Under the pieces are notes generated by a model that ran no database searches, was not told the origin of the DNA, and saw only the letters and a list, made by a program, of their open reading frames with translations. 64,000 nt of DNA from Ruminococcus hominis (GTDB lineage: Bacteria > Bacillota > Clostridia > Lachnospirales > Lachnospiraceae): positions 186,001-250,000 of the forward strand of contig NZ_JACOPE010000001.1 of assembly GCF_014287355.1 (NCBI RefSeq), written 5' to 3'. The translations under genes and the position numbers were made by a program. Shown piece by piece: positions 44,790-52,987 of the stretch. Within the stretch, counting starts at the first letter, position 1. Every line of letters starts with the position of its first letter.

Positions 44790-44842
44790 AAGCTGTAGAT
44801 CTGTATAAGAGACCTGTACGCACGGTTCAATGGAAGGGGCTT
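44790..44842 (+). other. Possible short group II intron relic at element boundary
   Basis: The stretch ends CTGTACGCACGGTTCAATGG then AAGGGG. This resembles the GTACGG-TTC...GGGG segment found before the reverse-transcriptase ORF in many bacterial group II introns. It lies at the junction between kdpE and the second element end. Only about 40 bp match, and no intron-encoded protein or domain V was found. Confidence 0.3.
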
Positions 44843-44977
44843 ATGCAACAGAATATTGAATTTGAGCGGTGCATTGATTTTCTGGTACGGATGATTGATA
44901 AGTACGGCGAAGAAGTTCTCCGGGAGTTGGAGGAAGAAAAACAGAATAAGCAAGAAAAAGAAGCGGCAGTTTCCTGA
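44843..44977 (+). CDS. 44-residue element-borne small protein, copy 2
   Basis: It is nearly identical to 21234-21368 (MQQNIEFERCIDFLVRMIDK), with a few base changes. Here the ribosome site is weaker (GGAAGGGGCTT). The DNA match begins within a few bases of the start codon, showing where the second element end was joined to the kdpE flank. The function is unknown. Confidence 0.65.
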   Translation: MQQNIEFERCIDFLVRMIDKYGEEVLRELEEEKQNKQEKEAAVS

Positions 44978-45016
44978 AATACAAAATGTAAATCAGACTG
45001 TCGCTTCTTTGAGAAA

Positions 45017-45505
45017 TTATTCGGCTGTATTATCTTTTACTTCCGCAAGCATAATCTGCTCAAGTCTGTCAATATCTGGAAATACCACTTTTTTGCCTCT
45101 GGAATGAAGTTGACGAATTTTTTTCATACGTGTTGTTACTTCCTTGTGAATGGAATGCTTAACAGGAACCGGATTATCATTTCGAGTATGTATATGGTCA
45201 AGATAGTAATCTCTGATTGGAAACATATTCTGGAGAAGAAAAGCAGCTTCTTTTCCATCAAATTCGCCTAAAACAATCGTTAGGCACTTTCCGTATTTAG
45301 CCATTTGTTTATCGTGTATTGTTTTAAACTTTTCTACACGAGAACTGAGCGGAACCATCCATAACAGAGAAGTTTTATTGTCACGCAGACAGTAAAAAGT
45401 AGGACGGTATGTACCACCTTCTTTGTTCTGCATTAAGTTGGAATCCTGTACTTTCTCAAAATATTCATCTTTAATATGGTAAACGTACCCTTCTTGATAT
45501 ATCAT
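45017..45505 (-). CDS. CptN-family type III toxin (endoribonuclease)
   Basis: The start is at ATG 45503-45505 (MIYQEGYVYHIKDEYFEK), which has the right distance to AGGTGA; two upstream starts are too close to it. The protein has 162 residues and ToxN/AbiQ/CptN-fold features: GTYRPTFYCLRDNKTSLLWM then VPLSSRVEKFK, LTIVLGEFDGKEAAFLLQNM and PIRDYYLDHIHTR. It is preceded on the same strand by a terminator and 46-base tandem repeats, the defining layout of CptIN. The toxin cuts mRNA and its own antitoxin precursor, and is held inactive in a ring with the RNA pseudoknots. Confidence 0.88.
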   Translation of the reverse strand: MIYQEGYVYHIKDEYFEKVQDSNLMQNKEGGTYRPTFYCLRDNKTSLLWMVPLSSRVEKFKTIHDKQMAKYGKCLTIVLGEFDGKEAAFLLQNMFPIRDYYLDHIHTRNDNPVPVKHSIHKEVTTRMKKIRQLHSRGKKVVFPDIDRLEQIMLAEVKDNTAE

Positions 45506-45518
45506 GTTCATCACCTAT

Positions 45519-45545
45519 AAAAAAAGCCCTGCCATGCGGCAGGGC
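45519..45545 (-). terminator. Terminator between CptI RNA repeats and toxin gene
   Basis: GCCCTGCC (45526-45533) and GGCAGGGC (45538-45545) form a perfect 8-bp stem with a 4-base loop, followed on the minus strand by seven U. In type III systems this terminator lets most transcripts stop as antitoxin and a few read into the toxin. Confidence 0.9.
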
Positions 45546-45549
45546 CGAA

Positions 45550-45655
45550 ATTTTCGAGCCGGACATTTATTAGACGCTTCCGGTGAGCGAACAGTATTTT
45601 CGAGCCGATCACTTATAAGCCGCCAACGGTGGGCGAACAATATTTTCGATGACAG
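45550..45655 (-). ncRNA. CptI-type antitoxin RNA: 2.3 tandem 46-base repeats
   Basis: Units at 45550-45595 and 45596-45641 have the same length and share, on the minus strand, TGTTCGC, CACCG and CGGCTCGAAAAT. A third partial unit begins at 45642. Known CptI repeats are about 45 bases and fold as pseudoknots. A consensus promoter lies upstream (45675-45703) and the terminator lies downstream. A single related unit is at 22292-22350. Confidence 0.88.
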
Positions 45656-45674
45656 AAATCCTGTCTCTATCATT

Positions 45675-45703
45675 ATTATATGGTTGTAATGAAAATATGT
45701 CAA
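45675..45703 (-). promoter_or_regulatory. Consensus promoter of the CptIN locus
   Basis: On the minus strand TTGACA (45698-45703) and TATAAT (45675-45680) are both perfect, with a 17-bp spacer. This fits the high antitoxin RNA output a type III locus needs. Confidence 0.85.
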
Positions 45704-45793
45704 TAAAAAGTAAAAAGAAGTATTTGGAATAGTTGGAACAAGTACTAAAATATAGTTGGGACAATAAAAGAAAGTTATATTGCGAGGAAGATT

Positions 45794-46084
45794 ATGAAGA
45801 ATAAAAAGATTAAATGCGATATATATACCAGAGTATCCACAACCATGCAGGTAGATAGCTATAGTCTGGATGCTCAGAAAGAAAAACTTAAGAGATATGC
45901 GGAATTTCAGAATATGGAAATCGTAAATGAGTATTCAGACGAAGGTAAATCTGGAAAAAGCGTAGAGGGCAGACCGGAATTTCAGAGAATGTTGGATAAT
46001 ATTGAGAATGGAACAGATGAGGTTCAGTTTGTACTGGTGTTCAAGCTTTCCAGATTTGGTCGTAATGCGGTAGATGTTTTATAA
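45794..46084 (+). pseudogene. Serine recombinase, truncated N-terminal part (element end 2)
   Basis: The 96 residues are almost identical to the start of 22490-24175 (IYTRVSTTMQVDSYSLDAQK, KLSRFGRNAVDVL) and then hit a stop at the junction at about 46080. The recombinase and zinc domains are missing. A C-terminal remnant of the same gene lies at 47196-47252, so the middle was replaced by about 1.1 kb of foreign sequence. Confidence 0.85.
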
Positions 46085-46340
46085 ACCGATACAAAAAAAT
46101 GTGGGAATTGTGTTGCTAAGAATGCATCTTAGAAAGAAGTTTGAGTACTGTAAATGCATGGTAATAATATCTAAAAAGAGAAGATACATTTTTAGTAAAA
46201 ACCGCTTTTGCAATAAAAATGAAATAGTTTTATAATAAAATTAACAGTGGGAAGCGTAATAGTAACAGGAGATAATCAAAGCTCTTTTGTACGTTATACT
46301 TTTACGGAATAAAAGTGTTGGTCAGTAAGGAGAGAAGTTT

Positions 46341-46853
46341 ATGAAATATGAAATTGGAGACTTGGTCAGTAAACCAGTTACAGGTATTTGTAAAATAGAG
46401 GATATTTTATATTTGAATCCGCAGGACGAAAGAAATAATAAATTGTATTATCTGATGAAACCAATTGAAGATGAAAAAGAAAAAATATATGTTCCGGTTT
46501 CAAACGCAGATTCAAGGCTGAGACTGTGTATGACAAAGAAAATGGCATGGAGTTTGATTAAACGAATTCCAGAGATTCCAACAGCATGGGTGAATAATGA
46601 AAAAATGAGAGAGCAGAATTATAAAGAAGCAGTAAAAGCAAATGAACCAGAAGCTTTAGTTTCTATTATAAAAATGATTTATCAGAGGAACCAGAAAAGA
46701 CTTGCTCAGGGGAAAAAATGTACCGCAACGGATGCAAGATATTTTCAGACAGCAGAGAATTTATTATATATGGAATTGGGAGTGGCACTTGGAAAACCAA
46801 AGCAGGAAATATGTAAAACAATTATCGAGTATATTAACCAGAGCAAACTGTGA
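46341..46853 (+). CDS. CarD/CdnL-family RNA polymerase-binding regulator
   Basis: This 170-residue protein starts behind AAGGAGAGAAGTTT. The N-terminal CarD/TRCF RID domain (about 1-60) reads YEIGDLVSKPVTGICKIEDI and then YYLMKPIEDEKEKIYVPVSN. A helical C-terminal domain (about 70-165) follows. CarD proteins bind the RNA polymerase beta subunit and affect open-complex stability. It sits alone between recombinase pieces. Confidence 0.8.
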   Translation: MKYEIGDLVSKPVTGICKIEDILYLNPQDERNNKLYYLMKPIEDEKEKIYVPVSNADSRLRLCMTKKMAWSLIKRIPEIPTAWVNNEKMREQNYKEAVKANEPEALVSIIKMIYQRNQKRLAQGKKCTATDARYFQTAENLLYMELGVALGKPKQEICKTIIEYINQSKL

Positions 46854-46856
46854 ATT

Positions 46857-47000
46857 AGTGACGACGTAATATTCCCATGGCTGCTGATTTCCGGCAGATG
46901 GAGCTGCCATAGCTGCCCGGAGCAGCTGTTCTACTTTTCTCTACTCTATTTGTCTGTCCAGATAATTTCGGATACTTGTTCTGTGAAAAATTTCGTTCAT
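46857..47000 (-). pseudogene. Nitroreductase N-terminal fragment with a nonsense codon
   Basis: From ATG 46998-47000 behind GGAGGTAAGAAA the frame reads MNEIFHRTSIRNYLDRQIE, then TAG. It continues in the same frame RKVEQLLRAAMAAPSAGNQQ then PWEYYVVT, the FMN-binding start of nitroreductases. It is cut at the CarD gene end. It overlaps the MATE fragment stop (ATGA), so a MATE-nitroreductase pair once stood here. Confidence 0.75.
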
Positions 47001-47198
47001 TTTCTTACCTCCAATTTGTGTGCGAAAATTGTTTTTAATAATTTATGTGACATGCAATAACTATAAATGCAGGCAACGATTTCTGCGATCCAGACTGCGT
47101 ACCAGCCATGTGAAATGCCAGAGATTTTTATGAAAATCAAGAGGCAGGGAACTAATAAAATAAGTTGCCTTATAGCAGCACTGACCATATTAATGATG
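46997..47198 (-). pseudogene. MATE-family efflux transporter C-terminal fragment
   Basis: The frame reads GIINMVSAAIRQLILLVPCL, then WYAVWIAEIVACIYSYCMSH and stop after LEVRK: the last two helices of a MATE exporter. About 390 residues are missing. The upstream side ends exactly where recombinase 3-prime sequence begins (about 47199). Confidence 0.7.
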
Positions 47199-47252
47199 CC
47201 GTTTCCGGTGTATTTTGGAGACAGGGAGACACAGAAGAACTACAGAGAGTAA
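47196..47252 (+). pseudogene. Serine recombinase C-terminal remnant (element end 2)
   Basis: The frame reads MPFPVYFGDRETQKNYRE and stop. It matches the end of the complete recombinase (FRFPVYFGDRETQ) in protein and DNA (TTCCGGTGTATTTTGGAGAC). It marks the right edge of the broken second element end. Confidence 0.75.
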
Positions 47253-47291
47253 AGAACGGAGAAAAAATTTAATACACTGAACTTATAGAAG

Positions 47292-47330
47292 AGAACTGTT
47301 AGTGCGTCAAAGCATTAGCAGTTCTTTTTT
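47292..47330 (+). terminator. Terminator, first copy of a repeated terminator segment
   Basis: AGAACTGTTAGTGC (47292-47305) pairs with 47312-47325 with two G-U pairs, followed by TTTTT. It is preceded by AATACACTGAA, which recurs before the terminator at 49347-49388. Confidence 0.75.
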
Positions 47331-47446
47331 CGTGTAAGGGAGGTGGTGCCGTTGGGCTGCGGAATACAATTTCTCGGATGAATCTATATCCGATACAAGG
47401 TCTGCAATTCTAATCTAAAACAAGGCAAATCTAAGGAGACAATATT

Positions 47447-47521
47447 ATGGCATTTAAGAAATTTTGTTTTTGGTTAGAAATAAAGTTCGGTAAAAAATTA
47501 AGCAAAATTCACTTAATTTAA
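47447..47521 (+). CDS. Possible 24-residue small protein
   Basis: A frame with an AAGGAGACAATATT ribosome site reads MAFKKFCFWLEIKFGKKLSK then IHLI and stop. The stop codon lies in an AT-rich inverted repeat (ACTTAATTT/AAATTAAGT). No family was recognised. It could be a leader peptide or a relic. Support is only the ribosome site. Confidence 0.25.
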   Translation: MAFKKFCFWLEIKFGKKLSKIHLI

Positions 47522-47627
47522 ACGTGAAATTAAGTTTTCCTGTTGTTATGATAATAAAAGAAACAGACAGGTCTTGCTGCGATATGGCAGAAGATGCGGG
47601 AAGATCATTGCGAAAAGGAGGAAAAAA

Positions 47628-49148
47628 ATGAAGCAGTATGAAGTATTTGAACTGGTGCTGAACGGACAGCCGCCGGAAGGATCAGAAGCACTTGCGGAGG
47701 TGAATGCTGTTTTTTCACTGGACGGACAGGAAAAGGAAGTAAAAGGATTTTATGACGGAAACGGAGTCTATAAGGTTCGTTTTCTGCCGGAAAAATGTGG
47801 GGTCTATTCCTGGAAGGTGAGCGGTGCTGTCGTGGATGAGGGAACAGAAGAATGTGTTCCGGGAGATGGACACGGTCTGGTCCGTGCAGAAAAAACACAC
47901 TTTGTCTATGAAGATGGAAGCCGATATATCCCATTTGGAACAACAATCTACGCTCTGGTTCATCAGGAGGATGCCCTTGTCAGGGAAACGATGGAGTCAC
48001 TGAAGAAGGCTCCGTTCAATAAAGTGCGCCATTGCGTTTTCCCGAAATCCTATGAGTTCAATCAGAATGAACCGCCCTGTTTTGCATTTGAAAAGGACGG
48101 AGACGGCAAATGGGATGTGAATCGTCCGAATTACAAGTTCTGGGAAAGACTGGAAAAAGCAATCCTTGAACTTGCAGACATGGGTATTGAAACGGATCTG
48201 ATTTTGTTCCACCCATATGACAGATGGGGGTTTGCAACAATGACTGCAGAGGAGAACGAGATCTATCTCAGATATGCGATTAGAAGATTGGCCGCTTTTC
48301 CCTCTGTCTGGTGGAGCATGGCAAATGAATATGATATCTGTTTCGCAAAGACTGTAGAAGACTGGGCGAGATTCGAGGAGATTATCAAAGAGGAGGATCC
48401 TTACGGTCATCTGCTCAGCAATCATTACTGCATGAAACCTTATGACAACAGCAGAGAGAACATTACTCATCTTAGTATGCAGAATATCCTGTTCTATAAA
48501 GCGCCCCAGTGGATTAGAGAATACAAAAAGCCTCTGATTTATGATGAGTGCTGCTATGAAGGGGATATCCATCTTTCCTGGGGAAATATTTCTGCGGAGG
48601 AAATGGTACATCGGTTCTGGTGTGCATATTGTGACGGGGCATTTGCGACCCATGGAGAGACTTTTCTTTCAGACGATGATGTGCTCTGGTGGGCAAAAGG
48701 CGGAAAACTCAAGGGAAAAAGTCCGGAAGGGATCGCGTTCCTTCGTGAAGTGATGGAAAGTCTGCCTGGGGCACTGGAACCCTGGGATGAACCGGTCTGG
48801 ACTTTGTATGAGCCGGATCTTCAGGACGGTGATGCTCCTGCAGATCTGATGGAGAATCCCTTTTTTAAACTCCATGCAAGTCTGACAGAGGCGGAAAGAG
48901 ACGCTCTGAATCTGAAAGACAGTGCATACTGCGGACATTATGAGGAGAAAGCATTTATCAAATATTACGGTATACAGCAGCCGGGAAGATCCTGCATGTT
49001 CCTTCCGAAAAACCATACCTACAGAATCGAGCTGATCGATACAAGGGAGCGGAAGAAATCTGTTCTCATGAACGGGGCTTCCGGTACAGTGTGGTTTGAT
49101 ATGCCGGGGAAAGAAAAAATGGCGGTTTTTGCAATAGCGACGAGCTAA
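47628..49148 (+). CDS. DUF5060/DUF5605-type glycoside hydrolase (TIM-barrel)
   Basis: The start is at ATG 47628 behind AAAGGAGGAAAAAA, giving 506 residues. An N-terminal beta domain (DUF5060-like, about 1-90, with GFYDGNGVYKVRFLPEKCGV) is followed by a (beta/alpha)8 barrel. The probable acid/base Glu lies in WWSMANEYDI and the nucleophile Glu in LIYDECCYEGDI. A C-terminal beta domain follows. There is no signal peptide, so it acts inside the cell. GC content is higher than in its surroundings, suggesting transfer as a cassette. The substrate is unknown. Confidence 0.78.
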   Translation: MKQYEVFELVLNGQPPEGSEALAEVNAVFSLDGQEKEVKGFYDGNGVYKVRFLPEKCGVYSWKVSGAVVDEGTEECVPGDGHGLVRAEKTHFVYEDGSRYIPFGTTIYALVHQEDALVRETMESLKKAPFNKVRHCVFPKSYEFNQNEPPCFAFEKDGDGKWDVNRPNYKFWERLEKAILELADMGIETDLILFHPYDRWGFATMTAEENEIYLRYAIRRLAAFPSVWWSMANEYDICFAKTVEDWARFEEIIKEEDPYGHLLSNHYCMKPYDNSRENITHLSMQNILFYKAPQWIREYKKPLIYDECCYEGDIHLSWGNISAEEMVHRFWCAYCDGAFATHGETFLSDDDVLWWAKGGKLKGKSPEGIAFLREVMESLPGALEPWDEPVWTLYEPDLQDGDAPADLMENPFFKLHASLTEAERDALNLKDSAYCGHYEEKAFIKYYGIQQPGRSCMFLPKNHTYRIELIDTRERKKSVLMNGASGTVWFDMPGKEKMAVFAIATS

Positions 49149-49833
49149 AGTCCGGGCTTGCCCGAGACCTTGGATGCCGATCGTACTGAAGATCTTCAAG
49201 ACATGTGGAGACCGTGTGCCTCTTGAGCAATCGAAAACCAGATATCACGGAAAAACTCAGCGTGGATATGGATGATTACTACCGTATTGTAAATGGTAAA
49301 GATCTTAAATAAAACCGAATAATACACTGAATCAAAGCAGGATAGAAGCTGTTGATGCGTTAGAAGATAACGTGTCAGCAGCTTTTTCTTGTGGGTCGGA
49401 TAGTAAAATGTAGGTGGATGTGGTAAAATGAAATGAACGTCTTGTCAAGAGATGAAAGTATTTCATATGGTTTTTCAACTGAACGATAAAGAACAAAAGA
49501 GTTTTTAAAGTACCTGTTTACCATAGTAGAAACGAATAAAAAGGTTGAACTTTTTCCGTGGACGAATGAGGTTCAGGCTGTGATATGGATAGTGGAATGT
49601 ATCAAGATATTTTTGCTACAGAATTTGTTGATATGTTTCCACGAACAAACGGAGATATTTTGGTATAAACCATATTAGCTTGAATGGGTCTCCGATAACC
49701 GACATCAATCCGGACCTATCGAGCCAAGTGGAATATCGGGGAATATTGAGAGAACCATGGTATCATTTACAGATTACAAAAAAGTGTTAATAAGTTAAAA
49801 TATGAATTATTAAAGAAAAGGAAGTTTACATCG
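49149..49833. other. Gap with gene debris between glycosidase and MFS transporter
   Basis: The first 170 bp contain an orphan frame ending DYYRIVNGKDLK (stop at about 49310). A terminator (49347-49388) follows. The remaining 440 bp hold unidentified fragments (for example FVDMFPRTNGDILV and SLNGSPITDINPDLSSQVEY), all without starts. I could not assign them to a family. Confidence 0.4.
49347..49388 (+). terminator. Terminator, second copy of the repeated segment
   Basis: AGCTGTTGATGCGT (49347-49360) pairs with 49370-49383 with G-U pairs, followed by TTTTCTT. AATACACTGAA lies 20 bp upstream, as in the copy at 47292-47330. Confidence 0.7.
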
Positions 49834-51000
49834 ATGTTTCAACTATTATTACTTATCATTTACTTATCATTTATTAGTTTGGGATTGCCGGATGCGTTGC
49901 TTGGAGCAGCGTGGCCATCCATGTATCGGGAATTACACGTGTCGATATCATATGCAGGTGCAATTTCGATGATCATTGCATTTGGAACCATTATTTCCAG
50001 TTTGCAGAGTGATCGACTGACGAGAAAATTAGGAACGGGAAAGGTAACTGCAATCAGCGTAGCGATGACGGCGGTCGCGTTATTTGGATTCTCCACCAGT
50101 CATTCTTTTGTGGCATTATGTTTGTGGGCGATTCCTTACGGACTCGGTGCGGGAAGCGTAGATGCTTCTCTGAATAATTATGTGGCATTACATTATGAGA
50201 GCAAGCACATGAGCTGGCTGCATTGTATGTGGGGAATCGGTGCAGCAGCAGGACCATACATTATGGGATATGTCCTGACAAACGGAAGAAGTTGGAATAG
50301 TGGATATCGTGTGATATCTGTATTGCAGATCGTACTTACAATGATTTTGATCTTCAGTCTGCCTCTGTGGAAGAATCGACCAGAGATTATAGATGACAAT
50401 GGACAAGAAGTCTCAGCAAAAGCCTTATCTTTAAGAGAAGTTATCCGAATACCGGGAGCAAAAGAAATCATGGTATGCTTTTTCTGTTACTGTGCATTGG
50501 AACAGACCGCGGGATTGTGGGCAAGCAGTTATCTGTCATTATATAAGGGTGTATCTGCAGAAACAGCAGCAACATTTGCAAGCATGTTTTACATAGGCAT
50601 TACCGTTGGACGTGCGCTAAGTGGATTTGTTACAATGAAATTAAATGATGTTCAGATGATTCGGTTAGGACAAGTGCTGATTGCGGTCGGAATCTTGATT
50701 ATGTTCTTACCATTTGGTCAGACATTGTCATTGGTTGGCTTGATAGTGATCGGACTTGGATGTGCACCAATCTATCCATGTATAATCCACTCTACGCCAA
50801 CGCATTTTGGTGCAGATAAATCACAGGCAATTATCGGGATACAGATGGCAAGTGCGTATGTGGGAACATTGTTGATGCCACCTGTTTTTGGGTTGATTGC
50901 AAATCATATCACGGTTGCGTTATTGCCGGTGTACTTATTTATTATTTTGATTTTGATGTTTGTGATGCATGAGGCGTTGACGAAGAAAACAAAGGAATAG
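49834..51000 (+). CDS. MFS transporter (12 helices)
   Basis: This 388-residue protein has a sugar/FucP-like MFS layout: FISLGLPDALLGAAWPSMYR in helix 1, then a loop with DRLTRKLGTGKV, and GALSGFVTMKLND-type sequence after helix 7. The substrate is not readable. It follows AAAGGAAGTTTACATCG. There is no operon partner; fragments lie on both sides. Confidence 0.82.
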   Translation: MFQLLLLIIYLSFISLGLPDALLGAAWPSMYRELHVSISYAGAISMIIAFGTIISSLQSDRLTRKLGTGKVTAISVAMTAVALFGFSTSHSFVALCLWAIPYGLGAGSVDASLNNYVALHYESKHMSWLHCMWGIGAAAGPYIMGYVLTNGRSWNSGYRVISVLQIVLTMILIFSLPLWKNRPEIIDDNGQEVSAKALSLREVIRIPGAKEIMVCFFCYCALEQTAGLWASSYLSLYKGVSAETAATFASMFYIGITVGRALSGFVTMKLNDVQMIRLGQVLIAVGILIMFLPFGQTLSLVGLIVIGLGCAPIYPCIIHSTPTHFGADKSQAIIGIQMASAYVGTLLMPPVFGLIANHITVALLPVYLFIILILMFVMHEALTKKTKE

Positions 51001-51028
51001 ATTATGAATTTATTATTGACAAACTTCA

Positions 51029-51146
51029 ATTGATGCAATCAATTTTGGGAAAAGATAAGACAATAAGAGTTCTCAATGGTCTTCTGGATAAAAATGTAAT
51101 TACACGAAGAGGAGCAGGACGCGGGGGAAAATATAGGGTGAATTAG
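51029..51146 (+). pseudogene. Fragment of a winged-helix protein C-terminus
   Basis: A frame without a start reads KLQLMQSILGKDKTIRVLNG then LLDKNVITRRGAGRGGKYRV and stop. It resembles the last helix and wing of a regulator. It is debris. Confidence 0.3.
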
Positions 51147-51311
51147 AATGTGTCAAGGTCTCTGAAATGTGCATAAATACATAAAAAATGCAAAAAATAA
51201 AAACAAAACATACAATATACACAAAAAACAATCGCGCTTTTTGAACATAAAATCAATGATAATTGTAAACAAATATATTATAATGGTATTAAATTAATTA
51301 ATGCGAATGCT

Positions 51312-51377
51312 ATTATGTATATGCTGGAGATTGGTCCAGTGTTTCTACCAACTACCGTAAAGGGTTGACTACATAAT
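51312..51377 (+). ncRNA. Guanine-class purine riboswitch aptamer
   Basis: P1 pairs ATTATGTA (51312-51319) with TACATAAT (51370-51377). P2 is CTGG (51324-51327) with CCAG (51336-51339). J2/3 carries the invariant TTTCTAC (51342-51348). P3 is CAAC (51349-51352) with GTTG (51364-51367). The specificity base equivalent to C74 is C at 51369, so guanine or hypoxanthine is expected. It lies upstream of an NCS2 purine permease. Loop L2 (GATTGGT) departs slightly from the usual sequence. Confidence 0.9.
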
Positions 51378-51452
51378 CCTATGTAGTGACTCTTTTTTTG
51401 TTTGCCTAAAAAGAGTTTTGTTTGATGCCTCTTTTTAGGCTAATATTTTTTA
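51368..51452 (+). terminator. Riboswitch expression platform with competing hairpins
   Basis: The final terminator stem is GCCTAAAAAGAG (51404-51415) with 51429-51440 (12 bp), then a U-rich run. ACTCTTTTT (51389-51397) can instead capture AAAAAGAGT (51408-51416), which would prevent it. ACTACATA (51368-51375) can pair with TATGTAGT (51380-51387), competing with P1 and followed by its own U-run. Ligand should therefore favour termination. Confidence 0.75.
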
Positions 51453-51532
51453 TAGGGAGGAGGAATTTTTCATAACAAGAGCCGAACTGCATGGATGGCA
51501 GAATTGCAAAATGTGAAAGTGAGGTTATACTA

Positions 51533-52951
51533 ATGGAAAAAAGGGATAGTTTTTTTGAAAGATTTTTTGGGATTTCACAAAGTGGTTCTACAATGAAAAT
51601 TGAAATTTTAGCGGGAATAACAACATTTATTACAATCGCTTATATTCTCATTCTGAATCCACAGATTTTAGCAGACCCATATGTAATTATGGGAGATGCT
51701 GTTATGGCAGGAAAGATTTCCAATGGTGTATTTATTGGTACTTGTATTGGTGCATTCATTGGAACAACATTATGTGCTCTGTATGCAAAGGTTCCGTTTG
51801 CACAAGCTCCGGGAATGGGACTGAATGCGTTTTTTGCTTATACCGTTGTATTAGCTATGGGATATACCTATAATCAGGCATTAGTAATTGTATTCATATC
51901 GGGTATTTTCTTTATTGTTATTACAGCAGTTGGACTTAGAGAAGCAATCATCCGTTCAATTCCGGATGCTGTAAAAATGGCGATAACGCCAGGAATTGGT
52001 TTATTTATTACGATTATCGGTTTGAAAAATTCTGGATTAGTTGTAGGAAATTCAGCAACACTTGTAAGTATGGTAGATTTTGCACAGTGGAGAAGTGAAG
52101 GTGGAGATGTTTCATTAATTTGTGGAGCACTTGTTGCACTGATCGGTCTGATTGTAATTGGTGTATTAAATGCACGAAATGTAAAAGGTTCTATTATCAT
52201 TGGTATTTTAGTGGCAACTGTAGCAGGAATTCCTTTGGGAGTTACACAGTTATCTTCTTTTGATATGAATTTGGGCGCAAAATTCAGTGATTTTGCAGAA
52301 GTATCATTATTTAAAATGGACTTTGCAGGTTTATTTGCAGGGGACAATATAGTAAGCACATTCTTTACAGTAGTAATGCTTGTACTTAGTTTTTCTTTAG
52401 TTAATATGTTTGATTCTATAGGAACTCTGATGGGTGCTGCAAGACAGTCTGGTATGATTGATGAGAATGGAGAAATCCTTCACATGAAAGAAGCATTGAT
52501 GTCAGATGCGATTTCAACAGCAGCAGGTGCAATGGTTGGTACATCTACAGTTACAACAGTAGTAGAATCCAGTGCAGGTATTGCCGCAGGTGGAAGAACA
52601 GGTATGACAAGCTTAGTAACAGCAGTAATGTTTCTTGCTTCAATCATATTTGCACCAATAGTAAGTATCGTACCGGGTCAGGCAACAGCTCCAGCTCTGA
52701 TTTTTGTAGGTATTCTGATGCTTAGTAATATTAAAGAAGTTGATTTCAGTGAAATGTCAAATGCATTGCCAGCATTCTGTACAGTTGTATTTATGCCATT
52801 TACATATTCTATTGCAAATGGTGTAGCAGTTGGATTGATCACATATTGCTTTATGAAACTGTTTACAGGTAAAGCTCGTGAAATCAAAGCTTTGACATGG
52901 ATTATTTCAATTATATTTATCTTACGTTATGCCTTTATGACATTGGGATAA
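51533..52951 (+). CDS. NCS2-family purine permease (AzgA/PbuG-like)
   Basis: The start is at ATG 51533 (MEKRDSFFERFFG) behind GTGAGGTTATACTA, giving 472 residues. It has about 12-14 helices and AzgA-type motifs: QAPGMGLNAFFAYTVVLAMG, DSIGTLMGAARQSG and VGTSTVTTVVESSAGIAAGG RTG. The guanine riboswitch upstream supports uptake of guanine or hypoxanthine. The guanine deaminase relic follows 36 bp later. Confidence 0.92.
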   Translation: MEKRDSFFERFFGISQSGSTMKIEILAGITTFITIAYILILNPQILADPYVIMGDAVMAGKISNGVFIGTCIGAFIGTTLCALYAKVPFAQAPGMGLNAFFAYTVVLAMGYTYNQALVIVFISGIFFIVITAVGLREAIIRSIPDAVKMAITPGIGLFITIIGLKNSGLVVGNSATLVSMVDFAQWRSEGGDVSLICGALVALIGLIVIGVLNARNVKGSIIIGILVATVAGIPLGVTQLSSFDMNLGAKFSDFAEVSLFKMDFAGLFAGDNIVSTFFTVVMLVLSFSLVNMFDSIGTLMGAARQSGMIDENGEILHMKEALMSDAISTAAGAMVGTSTVTTVVESSAGIAAGGRTGMTSLVTAVMFLASIIFAPIVSIVPGQATAPALIFVGILMLSNIKEVDFSEMSNALPAFCTVVFMPFTYSIANGVAVGLITYCFMKLFTGKAREIKALTWIISIIFILRYAFMTLG

Positions 52952-52987
52952 AGCAGAAGGATGTTATTATAGGAGGTTTAGCAGATA

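Noticed and set aside
44796..44812. Similarity to the Tn5/Nextera mosaic end (AGATCTGTATAAGAGAC), a possible adapter artefact
   Set aside because: It has a mismatch within the 17 bases and diverges after them. The surrounding sequence continues plausibly into intron-like and element sequence, so I treat it as chance, though the junction deserves a read check.
45550..45655. Tandem repeats considered as recombinase att sites or a short CRISPR array
   Set aside because: The units are directly adjacent with no spacers. They follow a minus-strand promoter and precede a terminator and a CptN-fold toxin gene, which fits a type III antitoxin much better.
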